Shown here: positions 51,025-59,356 of the stretch, piece after piece
Layout of the letters: each line of letters begins with the position of its first letter
Position numbering within the stretch: the stretch's first letter is position 1
Assembly (NCBI GenBank): GCA_903878085.1
Contig: CAIRGJ010000056.1
Coordinates: forward strand, 1 to 64,000
DNA from: an uncultured Hyphomicrobiales bacterium
GTDB taxonomy: Bacteria > Pseudomonadota > Alphaproteobacteria > Rhizobiales > Xanthobacteraceae
Direction: 5' to 3'
DNA length: 64,000 nt
Position numbers and translations under genes: made by a program
Notes under the pieces: generated by a model
What the model saw: only the letters and a program-made list of their open reading frames with translations
Database searches by the model: none
Told to the model about the DNA's origin: nothing

Positions 51025-51148
51025 CGCGCTGTGTTGCAGTGCGATGGCAGCACCGACACCCCTAGCGACGCCACGCCTTGCCAACTATTATCGGCGCCAA
51101 GCGGTCGATCATAGAAACGAAGATACCGCAAAATCTGGGGGGCTAGCC

Positions 51149-52807
51149 ATGCGTCACCGTGCGATTGCTGCGGGCGTCGGTTTTGTTTTTTTCATCGCGT
51201 TGCTGACGGGCGCTGCAATGGCGCAAACGCCGGCGCTGACCGGCAAAGTCACCGCCGAGCAAGGCGCGCTCGAAGGCGTTCTGGTCAGCGCCAAGAAAGA
51301 CGGCGGCAACGTCACCATCACGGTGGTGAGCGACAAAGACGGCCGCTACAGCTTCCCGGCATCCAAGCTCGAACCCGGTCAATATGCGCTGCGCATCCGC
51401 GCGGTCGGCTATGACCTCGACAATGCAAAGCCGGTCGCAGTTTCGGCCGGAACGAGCGCGACGGCCAATCTGACCCTGCGCAAGACCGAGGATCTGGCGT
51501 CGCAACTGTCGAACGCCGAATGGATGGCGAGCATCCCCGGCACCGATGCGCAGAAGGGCCAGTTGCTGAATTGCGTCGGCTGCCACTCGCTCGCTCGGCC
51601 GCTGAATTCGAATCACACCGCCGACGACTACATGACGATCACGCTGCCGCGCATGCAGGGCTACGTGAACCAGAGCATTCCGCAGCATCCGCAACTGCGC
51701 AAGGCCGAACGTCTGATGGAGGAACGCGGCGATTCGCGCGTCCAGATCTATCGCGCCACCGCCGAGTTTCTCGCCAGCATCAACCTCAGCAAACAGCCGC
51801 GGTGGAATTTCGAGCTCAAGACCCAGCCGCGGCCGAGCGGCGCGGCGACCCGCGTGATCTATACCGAATACGATCTGCCGCGCGAGACGATCTCGCCGCA
51901 TGACGTGGTCGTCGATAAAGACGGCATCGCCTGGTATTCCAGCTTCGGCGAGCAGAACCTCGGCAGGCTCGACCCCAAGACCGGCAAGGTCACCGAATTT
52001 CCGATCGTCGAGCATAAGCCGGGCTTCCCGACCGGTGGCTTGGGTCTGCGCATCGATCGCGGCGGCGACCTGTGGCTTGGCAATATGTACCAAGCCACCA
52101 TCATGAAATTCGACCGCAAGAAGGAAGCGTTCCAGTTCTGGCCGCTGCAAGGTGCGCAGAACATCGACGCCGCGCAGATTAACATGGTCAGCCCGCAAAG
52201 CGCGCAGGTCGATGGCAAGGTCTGGGCGCAGAACAACGGCTTTGCCGGCATCCACCGGCTCGACATCGCCACCGGCAGAATCGAAACCTTCGAGCCGTTC
52301 AAGAACGCGCCGGAGCCGCACAACATCTATGACGTGATCCCGGACTCCAAGAACAACGCCTACTTCACCGACTTCCGCCAGCGCCATATCGGGCGGGTCG
52401 ACGCCAAAAGCGGCGAGATCAAGCTGTTTACGATCCCGACGCCGGCGTCGGCGCCGCGGCGCGGTTCGATGGACGCGCAGGACCGGCTCTGGTTCGGCGA
52501 ATTCCGCGGCGACCGCATCGGCATGTTCGACACCAAGACCGAGCAATTCAAGGAATGGCCGGTTTCGCCGCGATGGTCGGCGCCTTACGACGTCGTCATC
52601 GACAAGAACGAAGAGGCCTGGACCGGCTCGATGACCAGCGACCAGGTGACGCGGCTCAACACCAAGACGGGCGAGGCCGTCAATTACCTGCTGCCGCGCA
52701 GTACCAATATTCGGCGGGTGTTTGTCGACAACTCAACGAGCCCGGTGACGTTCTGGGTTGGCAGCAACCACGGCGCGTCGATCATCAAGCTGGAGCCGCT
52801 GGACTAA
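51149..52807 (+). CDS. Secreted cytochrome c with carboxypeptidase-regulatory and Vgb beta-propeller domains
   Basis: A 552-residue exported protein. After a signal (residues 1-26) comes a carboxypeptidase regulatory-like domain (about 27-110, GVLVSAKKDGGNVTITVVSDKDGRYSF). Then follow a cytochrome c segment with one haem motif CVGCH at residue 142 and a C-terminal propeller (about 230-550) with repeats such as SPHDVVVDKDGIAWYSSFGEQNLGRLDPKTGKV, like virginiamycin B lyase. It is not a typical lyase. It may be a periplasmic haem protein with substrate-binding propeller. The tungstate operon lies upstream and fdhD downstream. Function unknown. Confidence 0.75.
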   Translation: MRHRAIAAGVGFVFFIALLTGAAMAQTPALTGKVTAEQGALEGVLVSAKKDGGNVTITVVSDKDGRYSFPASKLEPGQYALRIRAVGYDLDNAKPVAVSAGTSATANLTLRKTEDLASQLSNAEWMASIPGTDAQKGQLLNCVGCHSLARPLNSNHTADDYMTITLPRMQGYVNQSIPQHPQLRKAERLMEERGDSRVQIYRATAEFLASINLSKQPRWNFELKTQPRPSGAATRVIYTEYDLPRETISPHDVVVDKDGIAWYSSFGEQNLGRLDPKTGKVTEFPIVEHKPGFPTGGLGLRIDRGGDLWLGNMYQATIMKFDRKKEAFQFWPLQGAQNIDAAQINMVSPQSAQVDGKVWAQNNGFAGIHRLDIATGRIETFEPFKNAPEPHNIYDVIPDSKNNAYFTDFRQRHIGRVDAKSGEIKLFTIPTPASAPRRGSMDAQDRLWFGEFRGDRIGMFDTKTEQFKEWPVSPRWSAPYDVVIDKNEEAWTGSMTSDQVTRLNTKTGEAVNYLLPRSTNIRRVFVDNSTSPVTFWVGSNHGASIIKLEPLD

Positions 52808-52812
52808 AACAG

Positions 52813-53016
52813 TCAAAACGTAGCGGTGGACGTCTGCTGCCCGGCGACACGGTGTTCCTGGGCGCTTTGCAACTGCTGCAATGCGGTAGCCGCCTGAGTA
52901 TGGAGGCTGGCGAAGTCGATCGGATCGGGTGCGGCCTGTATGTCGGCAGACGGCTTATATATCAAGTTGGCAAAGGCGATGGTCGCAACCAATATTGTAA
53001 ATAATTGGACTTTCAT
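52813..53016 (-). CDS. Small secreted or membrane-anchored protein, unknown
   Basis: A 67-residue protein beginning MKVQLFTILVATIAFANLIY, a hydrophobic signal or anchor, followed by a polar helix with Gln-rich LHTQAATALQQLQSAQEH. GAGGG precedes the ATG at 53016. A longer frame to 53094 has no signal-like start. It lies convergent to the cytochrome gene (5 bases apart) and divergent from fdhD, sharing the 150-base promoter gap. I recognise no family. Codon position bias looks plausible but the call is uncertain. Confidence 0.45.
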   Translation of the reverse strand: MKVQLFTILVATIAFANLIYKPSADIQAAPDPIDFASLHTQAATALQQLQSAQEHRVAGQQTSTATF

Positions 53017-53166
53017 AGTCGGCCCTCGGGCGCTTTCTGCGCCATCGCACGATAGACGGACCCTATTTAAATGCGGCGAAACTAAATCGAACATCTGCGG
53101 CGATTTTCTTCAGCCGCCGTTAACCGTGCCGATGCGGAACGGCCCGCTCTACTATATATTGCCGCC

Positions 53167-54051
53167 ATGGCAGACGATTCCGACAGCTACATCATCCGGC
53201 CCAACCCGCACGATCCGCGGCTGACCGAGCGCGTCAGCGGCATCGACCAGACCGGCGCCCGGATCGACACCTCGGTCACGGTCGAGCGCGCGCTGACGAT
53301 CTTCCTCAACGGCCAGGAAATCGTCACCGCCATGACCATCGGCGATTATCCGGACTATCTGGCGGTCGGCTATCTGCTCAACCAGAACATGCTGCTGCCG
53401 GACGACATCGTGACCGGCATCGATTACGACGAGGAACTGGCGGTCGTCGTGGTGCGCACCAAGCGCAAGACCAATTACGAGAAGAAGCTGAAGAAGAAAG
53501 TGCAGACCTCCGGCTGCGCCCAGGGCACCGTGTTCGGCGACCTGATGGAAGCGCTGGAGGGCGTGTCGCTGCCGAAGACCGAGCTGCGCACGTCGTGGCT
53601 TTATGCGCTGACGCACAAGATCAACACCACGCCGTCGCTGTATCTGGAAGCCGGCGCGATTCATGGCTGCGTGCTGGCGCACGAAGACCAGCCGCTGGTC
53701 TATATGGAAGACGTCGGCCGCCACAACGCGGTCGACAAGATTGCCGGTTGGATGTTCAAGGAGAAGGTGCCGCCCTCCGACAAGATCTTCTACACCACCG
53801 GGCGATTGACGTCGGAGATGGTGATCAAGACCGTGCGCATGGGGATTCCGATTCTGATCTCGCGCTCCGGCTTTACCGCCTGGGGCGTCGAGTTGGCGCG
53901 CAAGGCCAATCTGACGCTGATCGGGCGCGCGCGCGGCAAGCGCTTTGTTGCGCTGGCCGGCGAGGACCGCATCGTGTTCGACCAGGATCTAGCGACGGTT
54001 CAGGAGGAAAGCTCCAAGCACCGGCGCAAGGCCGCGGTGGGCGATGAGTGA
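53167..54051 (+). CDS. fdhD: Formate dehydrogenase accessory sulfurtransferase FdhD
   Basis: A 294-residue FdhD protein that passes sulfur from a cysteine desulfurase to the molybdenum/tungsten cofactor of formate dehydrogenase. Recognisable are YLAVGYLLNQNML, MEDVGRHNAVDKIAGW (the conserved GRHNA motif) and YTTGRLTSEMVIKTVRMGIPILISRSG. At the catalytic loop the sequence is TSGCAQG with a single Cys (residue 117) in place of the CxxC of E. coli FdhD. It overlaps mobA by eight bases. No formate dehydrogenase genes occur in the window. Confidence 0.9.
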   Translation: MADDSDSYIIRPNPHDPRLTERVSGIDQTGARIDTSVTVERALTIFLNGQEIVTAMTIGDYPDYLAVGYLLNQNMLLPDDIVTGIDYDEELAVVVVRTKRKTNYEKKLKKKVQTSGCAQGTVFGDLMEALEGVSLPKTELRTSWLYALTHKINTTPSLYLEAGAIHGCVLAHEDQPLVYMEDVGRHNAVDKIAGWMFKEKVPPSDKIFYTTGRLTSEMVIKTVRMGIPILISRSGFTAWGVELARKANLTLIGRARGKRFVALAGEDRIVFDQDLATVQEESSKHRRKAAVGDE

Positions 54052-54700
54052 ATTTGCGACCCGGGAAAAGCAACTAGGCATGGACACTCCCCCTCCCCCC
54101 ACCTACGGCCTCGTGCTCGCCGGCGGCCTCGCCCGCCGCATGGGCGGCGGCGACAAAGTGCGCATCAAGATCGGCCGCTCGACGATTCTCGACCGCGTGC
54201 TGGCGACGCTGTCCGGGCAATGCGTCGATATCGTCATCAATGCCAATGGCGACCCCGAACGCTTCGCCGACACCGGCTGCACGGTGGTGCCCGACAGTGT
54301 GCCGGGCTTTGCCGGGCCGCTGGCCGGCATTCTCGCCGGGCTGGACTGGCTGGCGGCGCAGAACAACGGCGTCGAATGGCTGGTGAGCGTGCCGGGCGAT
54401 TGCCCGTTTTTGCCGGACGATCTGGTCGAACGGCTGCATGAGGCGCGGCGCAAGATGGGCGTGCCGCTGGCCTGCGCCCGCTCCGGCGATTGGCGCCACC
54501 CGGTCGTCGGCCTGTGGCCGCTGGCGCTGCGCGCCGACTTGCGCAAAGCGCTGGTCGACGAGGACCTGCGCAAGATCGAGGTGTGGACGGCGCGGCATGG
54601 CATCGCCATCGCCGAATGGCCGGATCAGCCGATCGATCCGTTCTTCAACGTCAATACGCCGGAAGACGCCGCGCGCGCCGAGAAGGTCGCGGCGGGTTAG
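54044..54700 (+). CDS. mobA: Molybdenum cofactor guanylyltransferase
   Basis: A 218-residue MobA that adds GMP to molybdopterin. The nucleotidyltransferase opening GLVLAGGLARRMGGGDK is at about residues 24-40, and the metal site is in WLVSVPGDCPFLPDDL. The C-terminal FFNVNTPEDAARAE is typical. It overlaps fdhD, so both are coupled and serve the same formate dehydrogenase-type enzyme. An internal ATG at 54080 would shorten the N-terminus by 12 residues. It converges on moeA with a four-base overlap. Confidence 0.9.
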   Translation: MSEFATREKQLGMDTPPPPTYGLVLAGGLARRMGGGDKVRIKIGRSTILDRVLATLSGQCVDIVINANGDPERFADTGCTVVPDSVPGFAGPLAGILAGLDWLAAQNNGVEWLVSVPGDCPFLPDDLVERLHEARRKMGVPLACARSGDWRHPVVGLWPLALRADLRKALVDEDLRKIEVWTARHGIAIAEWPDQPIDPFFNVNTPEDAARAEKVAAG

Positions 54701-55998
54701 CCGACCAGCGCCGCATACGACAGAAACCCGACGCGGTCGCCAGCCACGATCGACGTCACGTCCTCGGGAAATTCCAGCAGCCCGTCGGTTTCTGTCAACG
54801 ACGTCAGAATGCCGGCGCCGTCCTGCGGGTGCTTGACCGCCTCGACCTCGCCATCGGCGCCGCGCCGCAGCGCGACGCGGACATATTCGCGGCGGTCTTT
54901 CTTTTTCTTGTAGGCAAAGGCCGCGCGCACCGGCAGCGCCATCAAAGTTTGCGGCCGCGCGCCGGACAGCCGCAGCAGCAGCGGCTTCACCACGCGCACG
55001 AACGTGACGAACACCGCCACCGGATTGCCCGGCAGCCCGACGAAGGCGGCGCCGCTGTTGGCTTCGTAAGCCTTGCGCGGCGCGGCGCGAATCACGCCCA
55101 TCGCCACCGGCCGGCCCGGCTTGATGGCGACGCGCCAGAACACCAGACTGCCGATGCGCTCGACCGCGCTGCGCACGTGATCGGCTTCACCGGCGGAGAC
55201 GCCGCCCGAGGTAATGACCAGATCGTGCCAGACCGCGGCCTTGGCCAGCGCCGCCGACAGCGCGTCGGGATCGTCGCCGAGAATGCCGAGATCGGTGACC
55301 ACGGCGCCAAGCCGCTCCAGCAGTGCGCTCAAGAGATAACGGTTGGCGTCGTAGATCGCGGCGGCGCCGCGCGCGGCGCCCGGCTCGACGACTTCGTCGC
55401 CGGTGGAGAAAATCGCGACCGTCAGCCGCCGCCGGACTTCCAACTCGGTGATGCCGAGCGCGGCGGCGAGCGCAATGTGCTGCGCCTCCAGCACGGTACC
55501 GGCCGGCAACACGACATTGCCCGCCGGGACGTCCTCCCCGGCCAGCCGCCGATTGGCGCCGAGCTTCAGCCCGCTCGGCGCGGTGATGCTGTCGCCAGTC
55601 TCAGTACTTTGCACCGTGACGTCTTCCTGCATGAACACGGTGTCGGCGCCCGCCGGCATCGCCGCGCCGGTAAAGATGCGAACGGCCTGGCCAGGCTGGA
55701 CAGCGGCATCGGGCCGGCGTCCGGCGGTCAGGCGGCCGACGACCGCAAAGCGCGTGTCGCCGCTGGTTTTGAGATCGGCATGGCGGATCGCGTAACCATC
55801 GACCGCGGAATTATCGAACGGCGGCAGATCGACCGGCGCCTTCAGGTCGGCGGCGGTGACGCGGCCGCGCGCGCTGCGCAGCGGCACGCGCTCGGTCTGC
55901 GCCACCGGCACGATGCGCTCGGCGATCAGCCGCTCCATCTCGGCGAGCGGCAGCAGCGGGCCGGAAAAAGCGAAACAGTCGTCGGTGAGTTGCGCCAT
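54697..55998 (-). CDS. moeA: Molybdopterin molybdenumtransferase
   Basis: A 433-residue MoeA. The N-terminal part holds LPPFDNSAVDGYAIRHADL (the catalytic PPFDNSAMDGYA motif) and AGTVLEAQHIAL, followed by the MPT-binding domain with TGDEVVEPGAARGAAAIYDANRYLL and SGGVSAGEADHV. The C-terminal domain carries PGNPVAVFVTFVRVV. It inserts molybdenum (or tungsten) into adenylylated molybdopterin. It lies 5 bases from mobB on the same strand and converges on mobA. Confidence 0.93.
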   Translation of the reverse strand: MAQLTDDCFAFSGPLLPLAEMERLIAERIVPVAQTERVPLRSARGRVTAADLKAPVDLPPFDNSAVDGYAIRHADLKTSGDTRFAVVGRLTAGRRPDAAVQPGQAVRIFTGAAMPAGADTVFMQEDVTVQSTETGDSITAPSGLKLGANRRLAGEDVPAGNVVLPAGTVLEAQHIALAAALGITELEVRRRLTVAIFSTGDEVVEPGAARGAAAIYDANRYLLSALLERLGAVVTDLGILGDDPDALSAALAKAAVWHDLVITSGGVSAGEADHVRSAVERIGSLVFWRVAIKPGRPVAMGVIRAAPRKAYEANSGAAFVGLPGNPVAVFVTFVRVVKPLLLRLSGARPQTLMALPVRAAFAYKKKKDRREYVRVALRRGADGEVEAVKHPQDGAGILTSLTETDGLLEFPEDVTSIVAGDRVGFLSYAALVG

Positions 55999-56003
55999 CG
56001 GGT

Positions 56004-56507
56004 CTATCCGGAAATTTTCACGGCGTGGGCAAGCAGCAAATCGGCGACCGCATCGATGTCATTGAGATCGATCACCGGCACCTTGGCCTGCGGCAGCGGC
56101 GTGTCGCAGGCGACCGCGACAATATAGGGATCGTCGGGATGCAGCAGCGGCTTGTCGTTCTCGGCGCGGTGAATTTCAAGCTTCGGGAAAGAATCCCGTT
56201 TGAAGCCTTCGACCAGCACCAGATCGACCGGCGACATCTTGGCGACCAGGTCGGCCATGTTCCATTCTTCCTCGTCGCGCAGTTCGTGCAGGATCGCCCA
56301 GCGCTTGGCCGAGGAGATGATCACCTCGGTGGCGCCGGCGACGCGGTGCATGAACGAATCCTTGCCGGGCTTATCGAGGTCGAAGCCGTGATGGGCATGC
56401 TTGAGCGTGGACACGCGCAAGCCGCGCGCCGAAAGGCGCGGGATGAGCTTGGTGATCAGGGTGGTTTTGCCGGAACCGCTCCAGCCGGCGAGACCGATGA
56501 TGCGCAT
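56004..56507 (-). CDS. mobB: Molybdopterin-guanine dinucleotide biosynthesis adaptor protein MobB
   Basis: A 167-residue P-loop GTPase starting at the ATG at 56507, which has AAGGAG just upstream; the ATG at 56525 is less well placed. Walker A is IGLAGWSGSGKTTLI at residues 3-17, followed by LKHAHHGFDLDKPGKDSF, the typical MobB segment, and VLVEGFKRDSFPKLEIHR. It assists MobA. Six bases upstream of moeA, it is the first of a mobB-moeA pair, with a C-rich hairpin behind it. Confidence 0.92.
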   Translation of the reverse strand: MRIIGLAGWSGSGKTTLITKLIPRLSARGLRVSTLKHAHHGFDLDKPGKDSFMHRVAGATEVIISSAKRWAILHELRDEEEWNMADLVAKMSPVDLVLVEGFKRDSFPKLEIHRAENDKPLLHPDDPYIVAVACDTPLPQAKVPVIDLNDIDAVADLLLAHAVKISG

Positions 56508-56559
56508 GGGCTCCTTATAGCGCATGTGAGATTTTTGGGGACTAGCGGCTCGCTACGGT

Positions 56560-56645
56560 CTGTTCCCCTCCCCCTTGTGGGGAGGGGTTAGGGATGGGGG
56601 TCGTAAGGTGATCGCACAAATTGCGACGACCCCCTCCCCGAGGTT
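56560..56645. repeat. C-rich hairpin repeat between mobB and the second moeA-like gene
   Basis: CCCCTCCCCCTTGTGGGGAGGGG is a compact hairpin at 56567-56589. A larger stem GGGGGTCG (56597-56604)/CGACCCCC (56627-56634) follows. The family resembles the hairpins near 150 and 12800. It may end the moeA-like transcript or insulate the two genes. Confidence 0.55.
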
Positions 56646-57773
56646 TCACGGCCACGGCTTTACCTGAACCGCCGAGCCTTCGGAATATCCTTCGCTGTCG
56701 GCCGGCACCAGAAACCAGCCGTCGGAACGCGCCAGTGACGACAACGGCAGATATTTCATCGCCAGCGGCTCGGCCTGTTCGCCATTGCGCCGCACCGGCA
56801 CGACCTCGGCCAGCCCGACGGTCGAGGTAACCTTGCGCGCCAACGTCAAGGTCTCGACCGGATCGCGGTCGCGATGATGCAGCGTGGCGGCCAGCCGCTC
56901 GAGGATGCGCCGGCCGACCAGCAGCCAGACGCTCAGCGCCGCATCGAGCCGGCCCGGTAGCACCAGCACCGGCCGCGGCCCGGCAAAGCCGAGCGCGGCG
57001 GTCTCGCCCGGCGTCAGCGCCATGCCATACACCGCCAGCCGTGTCTCGCGCGCCAGGATCTGCACGCTGTTGTCGTTGCGGCCGTTGCCGGTGCCGCCGA
57101 TGACGATGATGAAATCGGCGCTCTCCGCGCCCAGCACGGCGCCGAGATCGCGGCCGGCGTCGTCCAGCCGCGCCGAACCGCCGCGGCGCTCGATGTCGGC
57201 TGCGAGCAGGCGCGCCGCGGCGTTGACGATGCCACTGCCGCGCAGCGGCAGCACGCGGACGCGCGGCTCGCGCACGGTGACACGGGCAATCCCGGCGGCG
57301 TCAAAGGCCGCGATGTCGGTCAGCGACAACGGCTCACCGGCGCGCCGCATCGGGATCGCGGGATCGCAATCGCCGCCCGCCGGCAACACGCCGTCGCCGG
57401 GATTGATGGTCATCAACGCCTCGGCGTGGCCATTGGTGATTTTGACCGCGTCGAACGGCGCCACGCTGTCGGTATCGGGCGGCATCGGCTGGCCGACCTC
57501 GACGCGTTGCGGCGGCACAAGCAGCAAAGCCGGCGTGTAGCCGCCGGCGCCCAGAGTGGCGTCCGCGGCGAGCGCCCAGCCATCGAGCATGGCGATCGCA
57601 ACGTTCGGGCGCGCCCGCGCCATCGCATCGACCGCGAGCGTGCGGCCGGACGCCTTGCTCGTTTCGACCGTGCGCGGCGTGACCGGCTTCACGTCGAGAT
57701 CGACCATCGCCAGCACATCGGCGAGCGGCGTCAGCCGTGCAATCGTCTGTATTGTGTCGGACGGCGCCGCCAT
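56646..57773 (-). CDS. Second MoeA-like molybdopterin-binding protein
   Basis: A 375-residue protein with partial MoeA architecture. An N-terminal part with PNVAIAMLDGWALAAD resembles the MoeA catalytic motif with changed residues (MLDGWA for NSAMDGYA). A MoCF/MoeA-type MPT-binding domain follows at about 175-300, with VLPLRGSGIVNAAARLLAADIERRG and FIIVIGGTGNGRND. The C-terminus is divergent. It may be a specialised cofactor-insertion protein or a regulator for a xanthine- or formate-type enzyme. It is divergent from the metE-like gene. Confidence 0.75.
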   Translation of the reverse strand: MAAPSDTIQTIARLTPLADVLAMVDLDVKPVTPRTVETSKASGRTLAVDAMARARPNVAIAMLDGWALAADATLGAGGYTPALLLVPPQRVEVGQPMPPDTDSVAPFDAVKITNGHAEALMTINPGDGVLPAGGDCDPAIPMRRAGEPLSLTDIAAFDAAGIARVTVREPRVRVLPLRGSGIVNAAARLLAADIERRGGSARLDDAGRDLGAVLGAESADFIIVIGGTGNGRNDNSVQILARETRLAVYGMALTPGETAALGFAGPRPVLVLPGRLDAALSVWLLVGRRILERLAATLHHRDRDPVETLTLARKVTSTVGLAEVVPVRRNGEQAEPLAMKYLPLSSLARSDGWFLVPADSEGYSEGSAVQVKPWP

Positions 57774-57871
57774 GGGGACGTGCTTGACCTTGAGAGCTTC
57801 GCAGACTTCAGTCTACCTCAACAGCGCGTGAGATAACGAGGTTTTCAGGCGGCGAAAGCGGGGAGCGCAGC

Positions 57872-59047
57872 GTGTTTACAGCGACCAAGGACAAGGCCCT
57901 TCTTACCACCACCACCGGGGCGCTGCCCCGCCCCAGTTGGTATACCGAAAACCTGCGCGGCAAGCCGTTGTCGCGAGGCTTTTCCGAACTGGCCTATCGC
58001 GAACAGCATTTCGACTGCCTGGCCTGCCACGTCGCCTCGCAGCATCGCGCCGGCATCGACATCATGGTCGATGGCGATACCAGACTCGACGATGACGTCG
58101 CCGGCCGCGGCTGGGTGAGCTACGCCACCGAGCGGATCGAAGGCATTGGCCAGCCCCGCGTCGAAGTTCCGCCAGCCGGCTTTATGGCCGACAAAGGTCC
58201 CGGCGACTTGATGTGGGAAGTCATCGAGACCCGCATGACGCCGCCGGTCGTGGGCAAGATCGGTGCGACTTCGCTGCAGCTCGACCGCGCCTACAAGGCC
58301 ATGGCGCCGATGACCGACAAGCCAGTCAAGGTCGGTTCGATCTCGGCGCAGCTGCTGGCGCTGATGCTGACTAACGAACACTACAAGGACCGGCTCGAGC
58401 TGCTGATGGACATGTCGGTGGCGCTCAACCGCGAATACCACGCGCTGGCCGATGCCGGCGCGCCGCTGGTGCAGATTGAGGAGCCGGCGATCCATCAGGT
58501 GATCGCCGACCCCAACCAGAAGGTCAAACCGGCGCAATGGGTCGAGGCCTTCAACGTCGAGGTCAAGGGCCTGCGCGACAAATGCGAAGTGTGGTGCCAC
58601 ACCTGCTGGGGTTCGCCCGCGGCGCAGCGCGTCGCCAACAAGGACCAGTCGTACAAGGCGGCGCTGCCTTATCTCGACCAGCTCGATTGCGACGTGCTTA
58701 CGGTCGAAGGCGCATTCAACAAGGGCATGGACCTCGAACACTTCGGCACCATGATCTCCAAGAACAAGAAGGTCGCGCTCGGCGTCATCAGCCATCGCAC
58801 GCTGCAGGTCGAGCGGCCGGAGGAGATCGCCGATCTGATCCGCCGCGCGCTCAAACATATCGAGCCGGAACGGTTGATCCTGACCAGCGACTGCGGCTTC
58901 GGCCGCCAGGGCATGAGCCGCATGCACGCCTTCTACAAAATGGTGGCGCTGACCCGCGGCACCAATATCGTGCGCAAGGAACTCGGGCTGCCGGAAGCCG
59001 ACATCCCGGCGACCGATCCGAAGCTGTCGATGGTGCCGATTTCATAG
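57872..59047 (+). CDS. Cobalamin-independent methionine synthase (MetE) core-domain protein
   Basis: A 391-residue protein matching only the C-terminal catalytic half of MetE (full MetE is about 750 residues). It starts at GTG. Zinc ligands in the family order are visible: His243 and Cys245 in CHTCWG, Glu279 in DVLTVEGAF and Cys341 in TSDCGFG. Such core-MetE proteins act as methyltransferases with methyl donors other than folate, or with other thiol acceptors. Downstream, 59 bases away across a repeat, lies a TusA-like gene. Substrate unknown, but a thiol methyl transfer is likely. Confidence 0.8.
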   Translation: MFTATKDKALLTTTTGALPRPSWYTENLRGKPLSRGFSELAYREQHFDCLACHVASQHRAGIDIMVDGDTRLDDDVAGRGWVSYATERIEGIGQPRVEVPPAGFMADKGPGDLMWEVIETRMTPPVVGKIGATSLQLDRAYKAMAPMTDKPVKVGSISAQLLALMLTNEHYKDRLELLMDMSVALNREYHALADAGAPLVQIEEPAIHQVIADPNQKVKPAQWVEAFNVEVKGLRDKCEVWCHTCWGSPAAQRVANKDQSYKAALPYLDQLDCDVLTVEGAFNKGMDLEHFGTMISKNKKVALGVISHRTLQVERPEEIADLIRRALKHIEPERLILTSDCGFGRQGMSRMHAFYKMVALTRGTNIVRKELGLPEADIPATDPKLSMVPIS

Positions 59048-59097
59048 CGCATGATCCCGAAAAGTGGGCACCGGTTTTCGGATAAGATCATGCGCCT
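59046..59097. repeat. Bradyrhizobium-type intergenic palindrome
   Basis: GCGCATGATCCCGAAAAGTG opens and AAGATCATGCGCC closes this 50-base element, with GGGCACCGGTTTTCGGAT between. The outer arms GCGCATGATC/GATCATGCGC pair perfectly and CCGAAAAGTG with CGGTTTTCGG partly. It is a familiar dispersed repeat of Rhizobiales. Confidence 0.75.
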
Positions 59098-59106
59098 GGA
59101 AAAATC

Positions 59107-59331
59107 ATGACCGAAACGACCATGAACCTGCGCGGCCTGAAATGCCCGCTGCCGACGCTGCGGGTGAAGAAGAAGCTCTCGAGCCTTAAGCCCGGCGACC
59201 TGATCGTGGCGGAATGCACCGACCCGCTGGCCGCGATCGATATTCCGAATTTATTGCGCCAGACCGGCGATACGCTGGAAGGCAAAACCGACACCGACGG
59301 GGTCCAGACGTTCCGGATCAGGAAGAAATGA
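59107..59331 (+). CDS. TusA-family sulfurtransferase-like protein
   Basis: A 74-residue TusA/SirA-fold protein. The persulfide-forming Cys is Cys13 in the CPxP motif (LRGLKCPLPTLRVKKKL). The rest follows the family: GDLIVAECTDPLAAIDIPNLLRQTG. TusA proteins relay sulfur for tRNA thiolation, molybdenum cofactor assembly or sulfur oxidation. The neighbours (metE-core, moeA, fdhD) favour a cofactor or sulfur-relay role. It lies 59 bases after the MetE-like gene and its position suggests co-transcription. Confidence 0.88.
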   Translation: MTETTMNLRGLKCPLPTLRVKKKLSSLKPGDLIVAECTDPLAAIDIPNLLRQTGDTLEGKTDTDGVQTFRIRKK

Positions 59332-59356
59332 GCGCGGCTTCCTTTCACGCTACGGG

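Noticed and set aside
57774-57871. Riboswitch (SAM or molybdenum-cofactor type) ahead of the MetE-like or moeA-like gene
   Set aside because: The gap is short, and I find no conserved core of known SAM, cobalamin or Moco riboswitches.
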